Assembly: GCA_034509735.1 (NCBI GenBank)
Contig: JACGWO010000006.1
Location: 35,891,141-35,955,140 of the forward strand
Direction: 5' to 3'
DNA length: 64,000 nt
Source: Sesamum alatum
Lineage: Eukaryota; Streptophyta; Magnoliopsida; Lamiales; Pedaliaceae
Shown here: in pieces, positions 1 to 12,500 of the stretch
How positions within the stretch are numbered: the first letter of the stretch is position 1
How the letters are laid out: each line of letters opens with the position of its first letter
The notes under the pieces: model-generated
Seen by the model: the letters and a program-made list of their open reading frames with translations, nothing else
What the model was told of the DNA's origin: nothing
The model's database searches: none
Made by a program: the position numbers and the translations under genes

Positions 1-1570
1 TAAAATCAATAATCTTAGTCTAGGCTGAGAAGCATGGCGATATTTTATTTAAATCTTGATTTCTACGATTGAAGGTACGTATCCTAGGGTTTTTGTTACA
101 ATTTACCGTGGACAAAACCATATATATGTAAGTCGACAATTTTTATGGCATATTTACATGCATGTTCCATTTTATGTCGGTAGGTATGTTTATATATCTC
201 AACATTTTATTTAATTATTTTGCTTTCATGTATGTCATGTTGCATCTACTATATACACTTTATAAGATATACTTTAATTTAAGATTATTTATGTAATTAA
301 CTCCCTTAGTTAAATTAAATTACATTCCTAATTTGAGATAAAAATAAAATAATTACACGTCCTCCCCTAAGACTCTATGTAGTTTGAGAAATTACATATA
401 ATACCTCTAATATTTGTTTTCATCTAATAAATAGATCCATCGGTTAGCAAAAGTTCACGGAATTTATTGATATCAACAAAGAATTCAATGAAAATCCATA
501 TTAAGTACCCCAATTGACTTATTAACTGACTTATTGTAGGTCAAACAAATCCTTTCCAACCAAACTACCCGTATATTAAGAGTTAAAATGTATCTCCTCA
601 CATAAATTAACGCGTGAATGCATAAAGATACCTTGGCCAGAAAAATACTTGCTTGAGCTATCATAAGTTTGTAACTCAATGAATTTCCATTCAACTTTCT
701 TTTTTAATCGATACCGACAAATTATGTGAATTTTACGAATAGACGAATCTATTTGTTGGACGAAAACAAACCTCAAGAATACTAAGTGTAATATTTCATA
801 CCACATAGGGTATACGTGTAATTACACCAAAACATTTCATGAGAAGACGGTGTAATGAACCCAATAAAAATTACATGTAATAGCTCGATCGTGTTCAAAA
901 GTACGTATAATTTGAGTTTTAGTTAGATAGTTTTTTTTATAGAAGCAATAATTATATAATTACATTATTAATTATTTACTACTAAATACTTATTCCAAAA
1001 AATGATAATTGGTGCGGCTAATGTAGGTAATTATTAGTTAGTGCATGCAATAGAAGCCCATGAAAAATATATACATAGTTAATAGTTATCCATATATCAT
1101 TACTACCATGATTGGAGACGCCCTCTTTTCTTTTTTACTGTTTTTTTAATTTATCATGTGATTTATCTTTCGAATAATAAAAATAAATAAAAGAAGGCCC
1201 ATGCATATTCGGACACAGACAATAAAAAGAGAGCACTATCCACATATTTATATATATCAATGATGATCACTACCCATATCTTTGATATTTATTTCTACAT
1301 CAATCATACATTAACTTTTTCGCCCTCGTCTTTTTAATTTTATTTTTTAATATTATTTTCCTTATATGTAAGGTCGAAGCTGGATTAATTATGTCAATGT
1401 ATTATTTTAGAAAAAAATAATAATTTACCAATCTTACTAGAATTAAAAGGTCAAAAGAAGTGGCTGCTGATACGAAAACCAGTCAAAAAGCATTAGTACG
1501 GAAAATGTGTTATTTTATTCTGTATTTTTTTATTTTCAGTTTTCAATTAAAAATATGTATTTTTATTTTA
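1..1570. other. AT-rich intergenic DNA, no gene seen
   Basis: This stretch is very AT-rich. The only open frames are short, overlap one another on both strands, and show no recognisable protein motif. No RNA gene or clear transposon end was recognised. Confidence 0.5.
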
Positions 1571-1996
1571 GAGTAAATTATAGTCACCTCTCCTGAGATT
1601 TGATATAATTATAAATACTTCTTAATTGTTTGAAAAATTATAAATATCTCCCCTCAGGTTTGTGATTTTTAACCAAATACCTGAAATTGACCATTTTAAC
1701 TTTGAATTTTTTATTATAGTTATAGAAAAAGAAGCCGAGGCAAATTGCGTTATTGCTCCTCTGTGTAAAAAACTTAAGAAACCTCTCCCTTCACATTGAG
1801 TCCAAAAAATTTTAAGAATTAAATAAAAAATAATTTAGTGCATAAGGGCATTTTGGTCAATTCACCCATAAAAATGAATGAAAATGAGTTATTTGTTATA
1901 CGGTCACAAACCTCAAGGGAAAACTTGTAATTTTTCAAACAACGGGGGGTATTTATAATTATGTCAAACCTCAAGAAAGACAGCTATAATTTATCC
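1571..1996. repeat. Inverted-repeat MITE-like element
   Basis: The left end (GAGTAAATTATAG, then a run ending in AATTATAAATAC) is repeated in inverted form at the right end, where the plus strand reads GTATTTATAATTATG and then CTATAATTTATCC. The arms extend about 100 bp each with scattered mismatches, and both contain the GTTTGAAAAATTA and GGTTTGTGA blocks. No open frame fits a transposase, so this is a non-autonomous foldback element. I could not settle a target-site duplication, so the superfamily is unknown. Confidence 0.6.
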
Positions 1997-3788
1997 TTTA
2001 TTATGTATAGATTTTCGTATCGAATGGTGAAATATTTGGATTAGTTAACGAGATTGCGGTTTTATATTGAACTGTGGTGTCTTCAATGAGAATAGGTATA
2101 AACAGATATGTTTTTACTTTAATAATTATTTCAAAATTTGAAAATGAAAACACAATCAAATAGACCCAAACCGATGCGGAGTTTGGCTCAATGTAACATT
2201 CAGACTCAGCGATCATGAATCCGACTAGTAAATTGTTGATTAATGACATCTTATTACAATTTCTCAGACCAATTCTAGTAGAAATCGATTTTGAACAACC
2301 GTGAACGTAAAGAGAATTCTTCAAATTTCATATACTTTATATCTTGCAATTATCTTTCTTTCCACATTTTCCGTACACGTTCACAACCTGACTAATTAAA
2401 GCAAATTTCTAACACAGAGAAAAGGTTTCTTTTAAGGAAAAAGAATTAGTAAGAATTCTTTCTTTTTCGTAATATAATGTCGTGAATTCGTGTCTATGAA
2501 ATATATATATTTGTATTATTGTTTTTGTTTGTCTCCTTGTTGTATGGCCAAATATTTACCCAATTGCCTGAAGTTGGGTACTTCACAATTAAAGGTGTTA
2601 TAAAAGGAGAAAGATTGGGATGGATTGAATATTAGTTAAATGTCACCAAAACTAGGAAATGTTACATGTCTCTTGCCTCTCTTTTGCCTTTCATGTGTGC
2701 CCATGTGCCCTTGCATGTGCATCTTCCAATTGTGTGCGCCTCAATATAAATATATTTACATATATGGTCCAAGTGCAAAGATTTAAGAATACACGGTACG
2801 GTGCGTGGCTCGATCGATGTCATGTTGCACATCTATTTTGATTTTGTATGAACCTCACAGTTTTATCTTGAAAAAAGAGCCTTGGCTGGGAAGAGGAGGC
2901 TTTGGTGTCATTCAAACTCCTCGTTTGCAACCAATGTGAGACGCCTATATCGTCTGAGGGTCTGACACAAAACCTCGTTTTCACAAATGGTGTCAAATGA
3001 TATAACTTGCGACTCGATCAACGACCCATTATACGAGTTATTGTCTGTTCTGATTTTATATGAGTTTCATGATGTTGTCTTGAAAATGAAAAAGAATATA
3101 CGAATAAATGTAAATGTATATATCCACACAAATACATATATAGGTGTAAAGGGAAAAGAAAACATGTGGTTATTTGTGTTGATAAGTTATAAAACAGGAA
3201 AATTGAAAGAAGTTTGGTACACCTAAAATTAGCTCATCCACGGAGTTGCTGAGCTAATTAAGTGTAAACAGGACAACCCCCGGAACAAAACATTTATGTC
3301 TTGCACCATCCGAACCATCTTACACTCACATGTGACCCAAATTAGCCGTGTCCTGGGACAGTTTTAACATGGATTGGATTTGATTAAATTTAAATTGATT
3401 TTATAACGAGTGTGATATATTTATCGTGTGATTGACGTACAATTCAAGAAAAGTGATCAATCACATTTATTGTATGATTAGTTTGAATTCGACCTTGACT
3501 TATTTTGGATAAAAAAAAAAATAAATCCGTATCTGCTGCAATTTGGACGGCAATTCTCACCCTTTGCAATATTTTTAGAAGCAATTAATTGCTAAATTCA
3601 GAGAAATTCACAAGTGTTTTTCTTTGAATTTTTTAGCATCAGGACATTTGAAAACTATATATCCATTCTACTTTAAGAAAGAAATTTGTACGTTGTAATT
3701 AATTGAAACGTAGCTGACTCGTCAAATAATTTTATTCTAATTATTCATATATGTAAATATAGATATTTGTGTCCCATACGTAACTATA
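1997..3788. other. Intergenic, no supported gene
   Basis: This is AT-rich DNA with short open frames of up to about 107 codons, none with recognisable domains or splice-compatible neighbours. A less AT-rich patch near 2875-3000 could be a decayed repeat, but I could not identify it. Confidence 0.4.
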
Positions 3789-4103
3789 CTAGTATATGTG
3801 GCACATTCAAATGTGTGTGTACAATTAATTTAAATTTAAAAAAAAACTAAATATTTTTTTAAATATAAATTAATTAGATTAAAAAAATATTAAAAATATA
3901 AAAAAAATGAGAAAATAATGAAAGAAAATGGGAGAAGAAAAAGGGACGTGGAAGCTGATAAGAGAGAAAATGAAAAGTTGAGAAGAAAGAGAAAAATAAG
4001 AAGTTGAGAAAAATAGAAAAAAATAATAAAATAATAAAAAAATGACAGACCAAATTTGAGAGAGACACCAAAGAGATGCTCTCCCTTAATATAATAGTAT
4101 AGA
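3789..4103 (-). mobile_element. Short non-autonomous Helitron, copy 1
   Basis: Read on the minus strand, the element begins TCTATACTATTATATTAAGG after an A. It ends with a short hairpin (CACATT, TGA, then ATGTG), followed about 9 bases later by CTAG before a T. A 5' TC, a 3' hairpin, a CTRR end and insertion between A and T are the diagnostic Helitron features. The 315-bp body is A-rich and non-coding. A second copy with the same ends lies at 62110-62400. Confidence 0.75.
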
Positions 4104-4117
4104 TAAAAACAACAACC

Positions 4118-4233
4118 GATGATCCCTTGCCGAATGGTGAGGTTGAGGTCCCACAACCAAAAGGTCGTAGTATCGAATACTACGACCTTTTGGTTGTGGG
4201 ACCTCAACCTCACCACTCGGGAAAGGGGTCATC
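4118..4233. repeat. 116-bp near-perfect palindrome (tRNA-like hairpin)
   Basis: The inner arms, 4135-4173 and 4177-4215, are perfect reverse complements of 39 bases around a 3-base loop (CGA). The outer 17 bases pair with a few mismatches and one indel. Each arm read toward the loop carries a stretch like a tRNA A box (GCCGAATGGT or CCCGAGTGGT), and the loop region resembles a B box (TTCGA). This suggests a head-to-head duplication of a tRNA-derived (SINE-like) head. It could also be a foldback element or a source of small RNA. The origin is inference; the palindrome itself is directly visible. Confidence 0.85.
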
Positions 4234-4339
4234 AATGCTTTAGAAACATTGTTGTACTTTCAAATTAATAGTTTATCGCTCATTATAAAAATAAAAAAAA
4301 AAACTAATATAAAAAATAGGGGATTGATGTAATTTTTTG

Positions 4340-4977
4340 TATGATTAATTACAATAACCCCTCCTACTATTAAGGGAATATACAAATTCTCCCCTCTTAC
4401 TATGAAAATTACATAAATTTTCTTTTCAAATATATCCACCTTGCAAATTGCCCCTTCCGTTAGTTAATTTAATGCATTTTATAGATGTCATAAAAAATTG
4501 GTCTAAATTTCATATAATACTCTCAACCTGAATAACTCTTTTTTTATTACTTAAATACCCTTAAGGTTAATTTGCTATTTTTAAAGTTAGAAAATGTGTA
4601 TACTTGTAACTTTTAGTATATTATTGTATAATATATTTTTTAAATCACATATTGTGTATGTGTAGGTTGTGATATTAATTTTCATTCCTAACAATCATCA
4701 AAGCTTGAAATTTTATCGAATGATATTATTTTATAGAAAATCAAGCTTATATTTTTCCGAAAAAAATACTTGAAAATATTTTGGTGGACTTCTATTTTCA
4801 AATTTATTGAATTATTTTTCGTTTTATAAATGATGGAAAAATGATCATTTAAGCACATACCATTAAATTTGACTAATACCTGTTAGCCATGGAGGGGGTA
4901 ATTTGTAATTTTCATAATAAAATTGGAGAATTCGTATATTTCCATCACAATAGGGGAAGTTAGTGTAATTAACCCTT
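4340..4977. repeat. Inverted-repeat element, about 640 bp
   Basis: The left end has GATTAATTACAATAACCCC and then ACTATGAAAATTACA. The right end on the minus strand has GGGTTAATTACACTAAC and then TTATGAAAATTACA. The shared order of blocks over about 80 bp makes a diverged terminal inverted repeat. There is no open frame of note inside and no confident target-site duplication. Confidence 0.55.
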
Positions 4978-5856
4978 TTTATATAAAACAAAAATTGCGT
5001 ATTTATTGGTTTGTATTTTTATACAAGTTTAAAAGTATTTTACTAGACGTAATTATCTTTTCTTGAATAAAAAGACGTAAATGTATCAAATTGCCGTACA
5101 CACAAAACCCACAAGATTTTCATTAATCCTTACTCTAACCACCATGGACGAGGGAAACGAAACACGATTAAGAGATAATTAGACAATTAATTAAATTAAT
5201 GACGGAAGAGTACCGACGTAGACGATAATCGTACGTAAAAGTACGAAACTCTATCATTTTCCCATGTCATCAAGAGAGACTAAAAGTTGCTTTTTAAAAA
5301 AAAATAAATAAATAAATCGAGTTTAAATTGATTACTTGAAAGAATTTCTCGCGTGGGGTAAGTGGAGCCCTTTTTTTTTAATAATTAAATAACATTAATT
5401 TAATTATGTGGAGCCAATTAAATAACATTAATTTCTGATTTGGCATATCTCATAATTGACCAGATGAAGGTATATTACAGCATGTTTATCAAAGTTCAAT
5501 ATTCCGAATTTTAATTTTCATTACTACTAAGCTTGAATTATTACATATAATTATTTACTTTGTTATGTGTAATTCATGATTAGACAATAATAGTGTGAAA
5601 ACGTTGATTTTTCCGGAGTCGCATGTGAGACTCGAAAGTAATATTCGTTTGACTTATTTTTACTTTAGTTAATGTTTATGCTTCTTTGTTGGCAAAATAT
5701 GGACATCAATAGATTTTCTTTGTTGGTAATTTTTTTAAACCTAAATTAAAAAAATAGATTTATTTTATTTGTGTTGGATTCCCATTTTTTATCAATTTTT
5801 TTATATATAGAAACGGTGATTATATAATTTACATCAATATTAATAGATTGAGAAAT
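4978..5856. other. AT-rich intergenic DNA
   Basis: No gene, RNA or element boundary was recognised. A 19-base direct repeat (GAGCCAATTAAATAACATT and its near copy around 5366-5430) is visible. Confidence 0.4.
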
Positions 5857-6142
5857 GGGTTTAATGCAATTTTATCCCATGTGATACTGCAAATGAGCAA
5901 ATTATTTTCTATAAAAATAAAATAATTTATCTCTCTGTATTTTTTAAAATGGAGCAATTTATTTTACTGTATTTTTAAAATAAAGCATTTACGTTCTTAG
6001 ACAAGGAGATAAATGATTCATTTTAAAAAGTACAATAAAACAAATTACTTCATTTTAAAAAGCACAAGGAGACAAATCACTATTTTATTTTCCATATAGA
6101 AAGAATTTATTCATTTGCAATATCACATGAGTTGCTTGATTT
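5857..6142. repeat. MITE-like foldback, family also at 40702
   Basis: The left end GGGTTTAATGCAATTTTATC recurs in inverted, diverged form at the right end (GCAATATCACATGAG). The middle contains repeated ATTTTTAAAATGGAGCAATTTA-like blocks in both orientations. A second copy with the same end and internal blocks lies at 40702-40976, which supports a dispersed family. Confidence 0.55.
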
Positions 6143-7290
6143 TTATTTTATTTTTTGTTGAGAAATACATCAATCGGTAAACTCACGTTACAATAAATTC
6201 AATAAACTCACATTAAGTGACATAGAAATACCATTTGAATATGAGACAAACACTCACACAATTATTAGTATTCAAACTCATAACCTCAAATCTATTCGTG
6301 GGATTTCAACGTGCCCACAAAAAAACAATTTTTACAGTTATTTTATCAAAACAGTGGTTGGTAATTAAGATATTTATATTACAAAGACCGAAAATAGGGG
6401 GAAAATATTGATTTTTTAATATTAATTTTTTTTTTATAATTTCGTTAAAATACAGGAAAATTGTATGTATTAGATTCTTTTTTTTTTTTATATAAGAAAA
6501 AATAATAAATAAATAGACGTAACAGAGGGGGACAGTGCCCAGAGCCAGATCCACAATTATCCAATCACAGAGCCTTTCTTGAAAAGAAAAAAAATAAATT
6601 AAAAAAAAAAGCACTCAATCCCATGAGATGCAAAATTGCTTCTCAAAACCCGCTTTTGGTGAATCCCTCTAGTACCAAAATTTGTACTCATCTCTGACAA
6701 CACATAAAAGATAAATCATTATAGTATACATGGTTGGTCCCTCTTCTTGCTAGCTGTTTTCAGACCTCTCTGTCCTGTCTTGACAAATTTACATGCATAT
6801 ATATATAAATAATAAATAATTAGACTTCTGGAGAAGAAATAAAAAGGGTTATGAACTTATGATACTGCAATTAAAAATCAGTGCGTGTTTCTGTGTGTTT
6901 TCTTTTTTACAGCTCGTGAAGATGAGATAGAAAGCAGTAAGATTTATTTAAAAAAGAAAGAAAGGGAGAGGTGTTTTGTCTGGATTTGGGCTTGTGGAGT
7001 GGAGGGGCAGAGTTGTCTATGAGTTGTTGGGAAGAAAAATAAATTTAAATAAATTACATTTTGTCCTTAATTATGATGGACTCCCCTAGGCCTCTTCTTC
7101 CACAAAAATCATGCTTTGCAGTATTTTTCTCCCTTTTTTCTTGATCAAAGTTTTTTAAGAGTGTTTGTGAATTTCCAGTATTTATTTCTGAATTTAGTGT
7201 GCTCATCATTTCTTTCTCTCTCTCTCCTCTCTCTCTCAAGAAACCAAGATAAGCAAGAGAGAGAAATTTAAGTTATAGATTACCAAGAAA
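6143..7290 (+). promoter_or_regulatory. Upstream region and 5' UTR of the WNK gene
   Basis: No gene was found here. The last 90 bases before the ATG at 7291 contain a CT-rich run (about 7200-7238) and a GA-rich run, typical of plant core promoters or 5' leaders. The exact transcription start cannot be read from sequence alone. Confidence 0.4.
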
Positions 7291-9975
7291 ATGAATGGTG
7301 TCATTGATCTTGATTCTGAGGATTCTGAGTTTGTAGAAGTTGATCCTACTGGGAGATATGGAAGGGTATGCCTTAGTTTTTTTTTTGATTGATTCTTGTT
7401 GTGTTCTTGTTTTCAATTGATGCTTAGTTGTTTGTGATGTTTCATGGGTTTGAGTTGATTTCTTGTTTTCTTCTCTTTTCTGATTTCAGTACAATGAGAT
7501 TCTTGGAAAAGGGGCTTCAAAGACAGTGTATGTGATTCAGTATCCTACATTGGATTTGTGAAAAAAATTTGATCTGGGCTTAGGTTTTTGTCCCTTTTTC
7601 TTGTCTGAATTTGCAGGTATAGAGCTTTTGATGAGTATGAAGGGATTGAGGTAGCTTGGAACCAGGTGAAGCTGTATGACTTTCTGCAGAGTCCTGAAGA
7701 TCTTGAGAGGCTCTACTGTGAAATCCATCTCCTCAAGACTTTGAAACACAACAATATTATGAAGTTCTATACTTCTTGGGTTGATACTGCAAATAGGAAC
7801 ATCAATTTTGTGACAGAAATGTTCACTTCTGGCACTCTCAGACAGTAAGTGCTCATAAACTGTTGTCTGTCTTAGATTCTTGAACTTGTCTCTGTAGGAT
7901 GTAATAATCTGGTAATTGCTGTGTTCTAATTTCATTCTTGTTAATCTGAAAAAGGTATAGGCTGAAACATAAGAGGACCAACATAAGAGCAATCAAACAC
8001 TGGTGCAGGCAGATTTTGCAAGGGCTTCTTTATCTCCACAGCCATGATCCTCCTGTTATTCATAGAGACCTCAAATGTGACAACATTTTCATCAATGGGA
8101 ATCAAGGCGAAGTCAAGATCGGTGATCTTGGCCTTGCTGCGATCCTCAGGAAATCCCATGCTGCTCGATGTGTGGGTAAGATCAAGATTCATGTATATAA
8201 GGCCTCTGTCTAGATCGACAATTATCGAATTTCTAAATTCTGTGTTGTGTTGCTCTTTATGTTTATTGATTTGATTAGGGACGCCGGAGTTTATGGCTCC
8301 AGAGGTTTATGAGGAGGAATACAACGAATTAGTCGATATTTACTCGTTTGGCATGTGCATTTTGGAAATGGTGACATTTGAGTACCCGTATAGCGAATGC
8401 ACCCATCCTGCTCAAATTTATAAGAAAGTCATCTCTGTAAGAACTCGGCTCCTAAATTTCTGTTGCCAACCTGAGTTTGTAGCACGATGTACTTAGGCGT
8501 TTTATTTCGTTTCTAGGGAAAGAAACCAGATGCTCTTTACAAAGTTAAGGATCCAGAGGTTCGTAGATTTGTTGAGAAATGTTTAGCGACTGTCTCCGAT
8601 AGGCTATCTGCTTGGGAGCTCCTCAACGACCCTTTCCTCCAGATCGATGATTATGGTTATGATTTAAGGCCGTTGAACTATCAAAGAGATTATGATGAAA
8701 TAGGCCCTGTTTTGAGACAGCCTCTTCTGAGTGCTCATCATAGCACTGCCAGTTCTTTAGTCAATGGTTACTCCAATTACATTTGTTATGAACAAGAACA
8801 TGATTTGGATTCTCACTCGTTTGAATACGAGGCGAATGAGATTGATTTGTTCACGAGTCACGAGGATGATCACTTGGAAGATGTCGACATTACTATCAAA
8901 GGGAGAAGGAGTGAGGACGGCAACATCTTTCTGAGACTCAGAATCGCAGATAAAGAAGGTCGATTTTTATGTTCATTTTGTTGTCGAATATGGTTCTTTT
9001 TTCCTCATTGAGTCGATGCTGAGTAAGTGGTTCTGAATTGGTGTTTCAGGTCGTGTTCGAAATATTTACTTCCCTTTCGACATTGAAACTGACACGGCTC
9101 TGAGTGTGGCGACTGAAATGGTGGCCGAGTTGGATATCACAGACCAAGACGTGACCAGAATAGCAGAGATGATCGATGGCGAAATCGCTTCCTTGGTACC
9201 AGAATGGACAACGGGGGTCGGGATAGAAGAAAGTCCTAATTACAGAAACAGTAGTTGCTGTCAGAATTGTGCTCCGGATGGTTCCACCACAGGCGATTTA
9301 TCCCCTGACAGGCCACGTAAGAGCCTGCACGTTCGTCATTGCTCGAAACACGGATATGGATCTGTTCACGGCCGCTTTGAAGAGATCACGTACCAATTTG
9401 ACGATGGGTCTGAGCAGCGTGCTAATGATGATGCTCATGCGGGTTCAAGCCACTCTGATGACAATCACGATGGCTACAAGCACGAAACTTTTGATCGGTT
9501 GACAACAAATAAGGATGAGGGAATTGCAAGAAACGACGAGGAGAATACGTCTGACGTTCAAGTTTCCCCTACTACAAATCCTTCAGCACCAAAAAACGAC
9601 TACGAGCATGAGATAACGCAGGAGCTAAGGTGGCTCAAGGCTAAGTACAAAATGCAGTTGAGGGATCTCAGCGATCAACAACTCGCGGTTCTTTTGAAAT
9701 CTTCAGTGTCGGGTCCTGACAACAAAGAAGGCATGAAAGACAACGCGCAGTTGATCTCAAGTATTGCAAAAGGAGACGACGATGAACTTGAGCTAAAGTC
9801 GTTAGCTGTTTCCGAAAAACACAGCACCAATCCAAAGGTCTACAACTACGACTCGTCGTATGGTTCTTGTAGTCCCATGCACCTGGTCACAGCCAAGAGT
9901 TTCTATTCCGGTGCATTGCTCCCGCATTCGCTGCACAGGGCCACTTCTCTACCAGTTGATGCTACAGACTTCTGA
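7291..9975 (+). CDS. WNK2: WNK (with-no-lysine) serine/threonine protein kinase, WNK1/WNK2 clade
   Basis: Seven exons join in frame to about 695 residues: 7291-7365, 7490-7527, 7617-7844, 7955-8175, 8279-8436, 8517-8958 and 9050-9975. The kinase domain covers roughly residues 26-285. The glycine-rich loop GKGASKTVY carries the WNK-specific lysine (about K36), and the usual subdomain II lysine is replaced by Asn (VAWNQVK), the hallmark of the family. HRDLKCDN, a DLG in place of DFG, and [10 protein letters not shown] are all present. Around residues 365-440, [20 protein letters not shown] begins the WNK autoinhibitory/PF1-like domain. The C-terminus is acidic and Ser-rich. Plant WNKs act in flowering-time, clock and osmotic or sugar-signalling phosphorylation. 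The MNG start and the neighbouring HISN5 and XS genes favour WNK2 over WNK1; the clade is certain, the ortholog less so. The length is close to the roughly 560-700 residues usual for the clade. Confidence 0.95.
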
Positions 9976-10345
9976 AACTTTGTCAATACTTATCCTTAAT
10001 GTATTCTGGGAATCAAGGACAAAACTCCCAAGTTGACTTGCTTGTGTCTTGTCCCAACAGTTGAGCATAAGTTCTTGAGAGTTACCTGTAATGAGCTGGT
10101 GCAGATTTTGCAGCTTGTAGATGCTCAAATTCAAGTGAAAGTGACTTCCACTTGGATTTGCAATGAGTGAATGTATATTACTAACTGATTTTATTACAAC
10201 ATATATAGCAAAACTTTGTACTGAAATTGACCTTTCTATGTTCCCAAACATAGAGGGAACCTCTTTTCCTTTTTTATGGCTAAAAAGTGATCAATCAAAT
10301 TAAATGCCCTATGCAATAAACTATAAAGAAAACAAATAGTTTTTT
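9976..10345 (+). other. Probable 3' UTR and flank of the WNK gene
   Basis: AT-rich sequence follows the TGA. The 100-codon open frame on the opposite strand here has no recognisable features and is probably chance. Confidence 0.4.
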
Positions 10346-10349
10346 ACCG

Positions 10350-11285
10350 TCAGCGCCGTGGTCTGGTGGTTAAATCTTCAGTTATTTATTTGAACTTCAT
10401 GAGTATTAATCTTATCGAAAACGTAAAATTCGCACTTTATGTGAATGTATTATAAGTCAGCCACCGGTATCTACTGATCACGTTTCTTTACATTCTTGGT
10501 GATTAAATCTTCGATTATCTACTTGAACATCATGAGTACTAATCTTGTCGAAAATGCAAAGTTAGTCACTTTTATGTAAGTGTTTTATAAGTTCGCCAGC
10601 AACACCTACTTACCATGTATTTTTTACATTCTTGGTGGTTAAATCCTCGGTTATTTACTTGAAACCATCATCACTAATCTCATTAAAAACGTAATGTTCA
10701 TCACTTTATGTGAGTGTATTATAAATCAGCCACTGACATCTACTGCCATGTTTCTTTACATTCTTGTGGGTAAATCTTAAGTTATTTACTTGAACATCAT
10801 GAGTACTAATCTCATTGAAAACATAAAGTTCGTCATTTTATGCAAGTGTATTATAAGTCAGATACCTACTAGTCAAGTCTCTTTGCATTCTTGGTGGTTA
10901 AACCTTCGGTTCTCTATTTGAACATCATATGTACTAACCTCATCAAAAACATAAAGCTCGTCACTTTATGTAAGTGTATTATAAGTCAGTCACTGACAGC
11001 TACTTACCATGTTTCTATACATTCTTGGTGATTAAATCTTCGGTTATCTACTAGAACATCATAACCTCATCGAAAACATAAAGCTCGTCACTTTATGTAA
11101 GTGCATTATAAATCAGCCACCGGCACCTACTGACCATGTTTCTTTACATCTTTGTGGTTAAATCTTACCTACTTAAACGTCGTGAGTACTAACCTCATTG
11201 AAAATGTAAAGCTCGTCACTTTATATGAGTGTATTATAGATCAGTCACCGATACCTACATACCATGTTTCCTTACATTCTTGATA
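10350..11285. repeat. Tandem array of seven diverged units of about 130 bp
   Basis: Each unit runs through GGTGGTTAAATCTTCGGTTA, then GAACATCATGAGTACTAAT, CACTTTATGTAAGTGTATTA, a TCAGCCACCG-like block and TTTCTTTACATTCTTGG. Units start near 10364, 10498, 10634, 10765, 10893, 11026 and 11152, giving spacings of roughly 126-136 bp. They differ from one another by substitutions and small indels, so the array is not recent. The first unit is preceded by GCGCCGTGGTCTGGTGGTTA, which resembles a tRNA A box and hints at a SINE head as seed. There is no coding potential. Confidence 0.9.
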
Positions 11286-11889
11286 GGAAAACATGAAAAA
11301 AAAGATTAAGAAAAAAGAAAAGAAGATGGAGGAGACCCATGCTTCAACTCCCCCAAGCCCAAAATCCCCATTAATAATGTGATGAAGTTCAACTTTCACT
11401 TTCCACAACTAACACTTACATGTTTGCATGCTCACCAATGTATGACTCATCAATCAATTATGTTGTCCAAAAGTGACATCTAAATATATATATGTAAAGA
11501 TAGTGTTTTACACACAAACTTCCCATGTTGAGCTCATAAACCAGCTGAAAAAGCAAAGGGGACAAAACAAGAAAAAGGGTTGTACCGTACAACACAGACA
11601 GCAGCAACCAATCATGGTTGTTAATTTAACACCCTCCACTTATAAGGGCTTGATTAATCATCATAACCCTTTAATAAATTAGTTTATCCACTGGCGCAGT
11701 GGGGAACATGTACGTGAAAACTGTCAACAGTTGGATGATGCTTAATTAACATTATTAGTTGGAACTCTTACATTATATATCTTGCATGTAACGCCATGTA
11801 TTTGCTGGATTTTGATTTATAAGTACTTCTCGAGTATTACAATTTTTCGTATTTTTTTGGTTGAGTTTATTTTATTCAACTAATAATTC
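11286..11889. other. Intergenic, no gene
   Basis: AT-rich sequence with a 69-codon open frame at 11473-11682 that shows no domain or splice context. Confidence 0.4.
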
Positions 11890-12500
11890 AATGATTGTAT
11901 TCATTGATTCTTCGTAATAATGAATCAGAACCAGTTTTGACTAATGATTATGTAATCAATTTTTATACTGATGGGGATTACTCTCCTTATTCCAAAAATA
12001 TCCTCAAAAGTGATAGGAATTATGTTAATAACATCAGGATCCGTGCACTTTTTAGTCGGGTCGGGTATTCTCGACCCGACCCGGACCATCGACCAGGTTG
12101 TGTGGGTCCATTGGAGGCCATCGATCTGTTAGTAAGAAATTACCAAGATTGTGCCGCGTGGACCGGAAATCCGTCCACATGGCCCTATTAATAGATGGCA
12201 TTCTCATTTATTACAGGTATGTGCATTTATTACTACTGGAACTACTCTTGGTCGGTTTCCTCTATCTCGAACACTCTCTGACTTAAGCATCAGAGGGTTT
12301 TCGCCAGGTACCATCCCGGCTATACTCACGTTTGTTCTCTTCTCAGGGACCTCACTGTTTGGGACGAATTGTTGGATCAGGCTTACTAGAGGATATTGCA
12401 GTGGCTCTAGACTAACTATTAAGATCGAGTATTCGACCTGGATGATATACTAATACGAAAGGCACTTTACACTCACCGAGACGGTTACGCACTAATGTTT
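11890..12500 (+). repeat. LTR-retrotransposon remnant (probable solo LTR or fragment)
   Basis: The block is distinctly less AT-rich than its surroundings. It includes GACTTAAGCATCAGAGGG followed by TTTTCGCCAGGTACCATCCC, a pattern I know from the R region of plant Ty3/gypsy and derived (LARD-like) LTRs, where it lies downstream of the promoter. A possible TATA-like CCTATTAATAG sits about 100 bases upstream. No gag or pol frame is adjacent, so a solo LTR or truncated copy is most likely. The ends are approximate, and the overlapping frames at 11895-12453 are LTR sequence rather than genes. Confidence 0.5.

Noticed and set aside
3874..4216. Two minus-strand open frames rich in Phe/Ser/Leu
   Set aside because: They cross the Helitron and the palindrome; the composition follows the A-rich DNA rather than a protein.
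4118..4233. A tRNA gene at the palindrome
   Set aside because: The A- and B-box-like pieces are present, but there is no proper acceptor stem or anticodon arm; the arms pair with each other instead.
10350..11285. A CRISPR array
   Set aside because: The window is plant nuclear DNA; units are tandem throughout with no short identical repeats and unique spacers.
11895..12453. Three overlapping plus-strand frames of about 60-100 codons
   Set aside because: They lie in an LTR-like segment and have no domain.
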